Below the pieces are notes generated by a model. It was not told the origin of the DNA. It saw only the letters and a list, made by a program, of their open reading frames with translations, and did not search any database. The position numbers and the translations under genes are program-made. Shown here one piece after another: positions 7,219 through 8,657 of a stretch of 8,657 nucleotides of DNA. Numbering within the stretch: position 1 is the stretch's first letter; every line of letters starts with the position of its first letter. The DNA lies in NCBI GenBank assembly GCA_944391265.1, contig CALXSX010000120.1, positions 1 through 8,657 on the forward strand, read 5' to 3'. The DNA comes from an uncultured Clostridia bacterium (GTDB lineage: Bacteria; Bacillota; Clostridia; UBA1381).

Positions 7219-7908
7219 TTATTCAGCGGACAGGCTCGGAATCTCCCCAAGCACCGGCTCATCGTATCTGCGCCTTAACTCATCAGCTGTTTTTATGTGT
7301 GTATCAAACAAATTCATCAGAAATATCACTCCTGCCGCGAGCACTGCACCCACAATAAGACCAATCATTGTGTTTCTCGATTTGTTGGGTGAAAACGGCG
7401 CCGTTGGCACATACGGTCTGTCAACAATTTCTACCGAACCGCCCCTTACAATGGCAAGCAGCTGATCCTCTGCTCTGTTTAAAATGCTGTCCAGTATACT
7501 GCATATATCCTGAGGATTTTCTCCCGTAACAGTTATTTCAAGAAGCTCTGTCTCATTTACAGATTCTATATCAAGCATCTTGCTTATCTCAGAATATGAA
7601 TACTTGTTATTAAGGTCTCTTGCCACCTCTGTCAGGAATGTTCTTCGCTTAAGTATTTCTATATACGTAGATGCAAGCCTGTAGTTTGAATCAAGTCGGC
7701 CGACGCTTGTAACATCAAGCTGTGATGCCTCAGTGTCGCAGTTTACATACAGCGTGCCGTCTGTTTTGTATAGCGGTTCAACAAACAAATCGGTATAAAT
7801 ATACGTTGCTGACCCGAAAATAATCATGGTTATAACTATAAGCCACCATTTTCTTATCATCATATTTAAAACGTCAATAACGTTCAAATTATCTGTCAAT
7901 AGTTCCAC
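7219..7908 (-). CDS. Wzz/CapA/EpsA/YveK-type chain-length regulator and BY-kinase activator
   Basis: This 229-residue membrane protein has the classic layout of the Gram-positive activator: a short cytoplasmic N-terminus, a first membrane helix (about 21-38), an extracellular coiled domain, a Pro-rich turn (Pro168, Pro171, Pro174) before the second helix (about 179-199), and a cytoplasmic C-terminal tail. That tail (TADELRRRYDEPVLGEIP, 207-224) is the part that in this family engages and activates the kinase. With capB it forms the split version of a Wzc-type polysaccharide co-polymerase. The only start that keeps the conserved N-terminus near the family pattern is GTG 7906-7908; a TTG three codons in is possible. 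Neither has a good SD: only GGGAT precedes the GTG, at very short spacing. It is the first gene of the capA-capB operon. Confidence 0.9.
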   Translation of the reverse strand: MELLTDNLNVIDVLNMMIRKWWLIVITMIIFGSATYIYTDLFVEPLYKTDGTLYVNCDTEASQLDVTSVGRLDSNYRLASTYIEILKRRTFLTEVARDLNNKYSYSEISKMLDIESVNETELLEITVTGENPQDICSILDSILNRAEDQLLAIVRGGSVEIVDRPYVPTAPFSPNKSRNTMIGLIVGAVLAAGVIFLMNLFDTHIKTADELRRRYDEPVLGEIPSLSAE

Positions 7909-7913
7909 ATCCC

Positions 7914-7974
7914 AAACAAGCTAATATATACAATCGTTGTCATTATACCATATGCCAATAAAAAAAACAAGCTA
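7914..7974. repeat. 10-bp direct repeat flanking the capA promoter
   Basis: AAACAAGCTA occurs at 7914-7923 and again at 7965-7974, 51 bp apart, close to five helical turns. One copy overlaps the -35 box and the other lies in the leader just before the capA start. The spacing suits a dimeric regulator, but two 10-bp copies in A+T-rich DNA could also be chance. Confidence 0.4.
7942..7970 (-). promoter_or_regulatory. Extended -10 promoter of capA-capB
   Basis: Read on the minus strand, a consensus -10 TATAAT (7942-7947) is preceded by TGG, giving the extended TGnTATAAT form. A -35 TTGTTT (7965-7970) lies 17 bp upstream. The start point would be near 7935, leaving a leader of about 27 nt before the GTG start. 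Confidence 0.75.
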
Positions 7975-8020
7975 TTTTGACTATTTTTTTATTTATTTTG
8001 CGTTAAAGTTGTATTTTTTC

Positions 8021-8044
8021 ATAATTGACACACAATAATTGACA
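8021..8044. repeat. Tandem ATAATTGACA repeat
   Basis: The 10-mer ATAATTGACA is present at 8021-8030 and 8035-8044 with a 14-bp period. Each contains a perfect TTGACA. The second could be a -35 box with a poor TAATTA at 8061-8066 (16-bp spacing), but no good -10 follows either copy. Confidence 0.45.
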
Positions 8045-8067
8045 AATTTTCGTTACAATTTAATTAA

Positions 8068-8108
8068 ATATCATAAATATACTTGAAAAAATTTTTTATT
8101 TATGATAT
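8068..8108. promoter_or_regulatory. Perfect 12-bp inverted repeat around the tRNA-Arg promoter (possible operator)
   Basis: ATATCATAAATA (8068-8079) and its exact complement TATTTATGATAT (8097-8108) are separated by 17 bases that contain the -35 box. The right arm runs into the -10 box. The centre holds A6T6. The dyad lies upstream of the predicted start point, so it should act as DNA, for example as a protein-binding site or bent tract, rather than as an RNA hairpin. Confidence 0.5.
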
Positions 8109-8111
8109 AAT
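8083..8111 (+). promoter_or_regulatory. Strong promoter for the leader RNA and tRNA-Arg
   Basis: TTGAAA (8083-8088), a 17-bp spacer and a perfect TATAAT (8106-8111) preceded by TGA give an extended -10 promoter. Transcription should start near 8118, about 144 nt before the tRNA. That is a long distance for a single tRNA gene and is what draws attention to the leader. Confidence 0.82.
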
Positions 8112-8127
8112 ACGTGCCAGCTGGTTC

Positions 8128-8245
8128 GGTTTTGCAGTCAGGCTTCAGATACGATTCAGCAAATCAATGTGCTTTTAAGCTCAGCCGGATAGAGCTGCCG
8201 CTTACCGGCGGGAAACAGTTCCGCCGTCAGATTGAGCCAAAAACC
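8128..8245 (+). ncRNA. Putative structured RNA with a tRNA D-arm-like element, cotranscribed with tRNA-Arg
   Basis: A hand fold gives a closing helix GGTTTT (8128-8133) with AAAACC (8240-8245). Inside it, GGCT-CA (8141-8147, one bulge) pairs with TGAGCC (8233-8238). Further in are a 5-bp hairpin AGCTC/GAGCT (8178-8196) whose loop matches a tRNA D-loop, and a G+C-rich hairpin CGGCGG/CCGCCG (8206-8226) with a bulged G. There is no T-loop (TTCRA), no proper 7-nt anticodon loop and no plain acceptor stem, so it is not an ordinary tRNA. It could be a decayed tRNA gene, a processed leader or a small RNA. I do not recognise it as any known RNA family. Confidence 0.35.
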
Positions 8246-8287
8246 ATAAAAATTCGCATATGTCCCAGTAGCTCAGCTGGATAGAGC
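8178..8287 (+). repeat. Duplicated D-arm sequence
   Basis: The 18 bases AGCTCAGCCGGATAGAGC (8178-8195) match the D-arm of tRNA-Arg (8270-8287) at 17 of 18 positions; the one difference is in the loop. The copies are 92 bp apart. The rest of the tRNA is not duplicated in recognisable form. Confidence 0.75.
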
Positions 8288-8338
8288 ACCGCCCTCCTAA
8301 GGCGGGTGCCGGAGGTTCAAATCCTCTCTGGGACGCCA
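8262..8338 (+). tRNA. tRNA-Arg, anticodon CCU (mature body 8262-8335 plus encoded CCA 8336-8338)
   Basis: A complete cloverleaf is present: a perfect 7-bp acceptor GTCCCAG/CTGGGAC, a 4-bp D-stem GCTC/GAGC with a 9-nt loop, and a 5-bp anticodon stem CCGCC/GGCGG with loop CTCCTAA. A 5-nt variable loop and a T-stem GGAGG/CCTCT (one G-U) with loop TTCAAAT complete it. The anticodon CCU reads AGG codons, with the discriminator base G typical of Arg tRNAs. The CCA end is encoded. The 3' half of such genes is a common attachment site for integrases, which matters for the unrelated-looking DNA to its right. Confidence 0.97.
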
Positions 8339-8342
8339 TTTA

Positions 8343-8368
8343 CACCGCTTTTGCGGTGCTTTTTCTTT
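8343..8368 (+). terminator. Intrinsic terminator of the tRNA-Arg transcript
   Basis: A perfect 6-bp stem CACCGC/GCGGTG (8343-8348 with 8353-8358) with a TTTT loop is followed by CTTTTTCTTT. It begins 5 bases after the tRNA CCA. Confidence 0.9.
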
Positions 8369-8408
8369 GTGCTAAAAATTTTCGATTTCTGTTTATCTGT
8401 TCCGTTTT

Positions 8409-8481
8409 TTTGCTAATAGGAAACGATCTCGTTTTTGAGATTTGTTAATAAGTTTTGTTTTTTGCTAATAGCTTAATTAGC
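8409..8481. repeat. TTTG(C/T)TAATA repeats and an adjoining inverted repeat downstream of tRNA-Arg
   Basis: TTTGCTAATA occurs at 8409-8418 and 8461-8470, within a longer 14-bp identity (8406-8419 and 8458-8471), and a variant TTTGTTAATA lies at 8441-8450. The last copy continues into GCTAAT-6-ATTAGC (8464-8481), an inverted repeat. Multiple short copies next to a tRNA 3' end resemble arm-type binding sites of tyrosine recombinases, but no recombinase is visible, so the role is unproved. Confidence 0.5.
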
Positions 8482-8507
8482 ATTGCTTCGGAACAGCATT
8501 TCGTTTC

Positions 8508-8657
8508 TTAATTCTTAGCAGCAATTAACTGTGATAGCGTTTGCAACAATTCGGGAGATTTTTGCAGTTGCTCTATCAATGCAGATACATCTAATGCAGC
8601 TTGTTCCTCTTGAGGTGCTTGCACATTTCTTAAATCAGCCCTGATATTATAGAATGA
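8508..8657 (-). CDS. Unrecognised protein, C-terminal 49 residues (5' end outside window)
   Basis: On the minus strand an open frame enters at the right edge and ends at TAA (8508-8510). The visible part has an acidic, Gln-rich linker (VQAPQEEQAAL) followed by a likely amphipathic helix, SALIEQLQKSPELLQTLSQL, and a short basic end, IAAKN. I do not recognise the family. The helical Leu-heptad-like spacing suggests a coiled coil or small oligomerisation tail. Gln is encoded by CAA six times and CAG once, whereas capB uses mainly CAG, a hint (small sample) of different origin. The gene points toward tRNA-Arg, with 169 bases of repeat-bearing A+T-rich DNA between them. Confidence 0.6.
   Translation of the reverse strand, partial: SFYNIRADLRNVQAPQEEQAALDVSALIEQLQKSPELLQTLSQLIAAKN

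Larger units (their letters stand above)
7909..8261. other. Intergenic control region between capA and tRNA-Arg
   Basis: These 353 bases hold no credible protein gene. They carry two divergent promoters (capA leftward, tRNA transcript rightward), a 10-bp direct repeat flanking the capA promoter, a 10-bp repeat ATAATTGACA in tandem, a perfect 12-bp dyad around the tRNA promoter, and a G+C-richer structured leader (about 8119-8245). The stretch 7970-8100 is extremely A+T-rich. Each element is described separately. Confidence 0.7.

Noticed and set aside
8422..8440. Hairpin ATCTC/GAGAT as a terminator
   Set aside because: Only a 5-bp A+T-containing stem, no U-run directly after it on either strand, and no gene that needs it.
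1..8657. CRISPR array, transposase, toxin-antitoxin pair or phage defence genes
   Set aside because: No regularly spaced repeats with spacers and no such protein families were seen on either strand.

Overview
The window looks like a chromosomal piece of a low-to-moderate G+C Gram-positive bacterium, most likely a clostridial Firmicute. The clues are a split CapA/CapB-type tyrosine kinase pair, a YheI/YheH (BmrC/BmrD)-type heterodimeric ABC exporter, strong purine Shine-Dalgarno sites, near-consensus sigma-A promoters (two with an extended TGn -10), hairpin-plus-U terminators and a tRNA whose CCA end is encoded. No species can be named from this evidence.

Layout. At the left edge (1-199, +) is the C-terminal end of mnmA, the tRNA 2-thiouridylase. 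A two-way hairpin terminator (294-331) separates it from a convergent two-gene operon on the minus strand (3920 down to 344). This operon encodes both halves of an ABC exporter: the upstream half has the degenerate Walker B Asp and the downstream half has the atypical signature motif. A promoter (3960-3988) and a poly-G ribosome-binding site fix its start. Next, also on the minus strand, rhaB (rhamnulokinase) and a small COG2426-type membrane protein form a probable operon ending at a strong terminator (4131-4176). Upstream of that lies capA-capB (7908 down to 6280), an exopolysaccharide chain-length regulator and its BY-kinase. The kinase has a strikingly long alternating Tyr-x tail. An extended -10 promoter drives the pair and a likely terminator separates it from rhaB.

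The right-hand 750 bases carry no long gene but hold most of the unexplained structure. A strong plus-strand promoter (8083-8111), wrapped in a perfect 12-bp dyad, leads into a roughly 118-nt leader with a tRNA D-arm look-alike and other helices. tRNA-Arg(CCU) (8262-8335) and its terminator follow. Beyond the tRNA are A+T-rich repeats and the C-terminus of an unrecognised minus-strand protein (8508-8657) with different glutamine codon preference. This fits, but does not prove, the edge of an element integrated at the tRNA gene.

Functional picture: housekeeping tRNA genes (mnmA, tRNA-Arg) flank a cell-envelope block comprising the exporter, polysaccharide regulation, deoxy-sugar kinase and membrane transporter. 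The best candidates for something undescribed are the structured RNA cotranscribed with tRNA-Arg and the tyrosine-repeat tail of the kinase.
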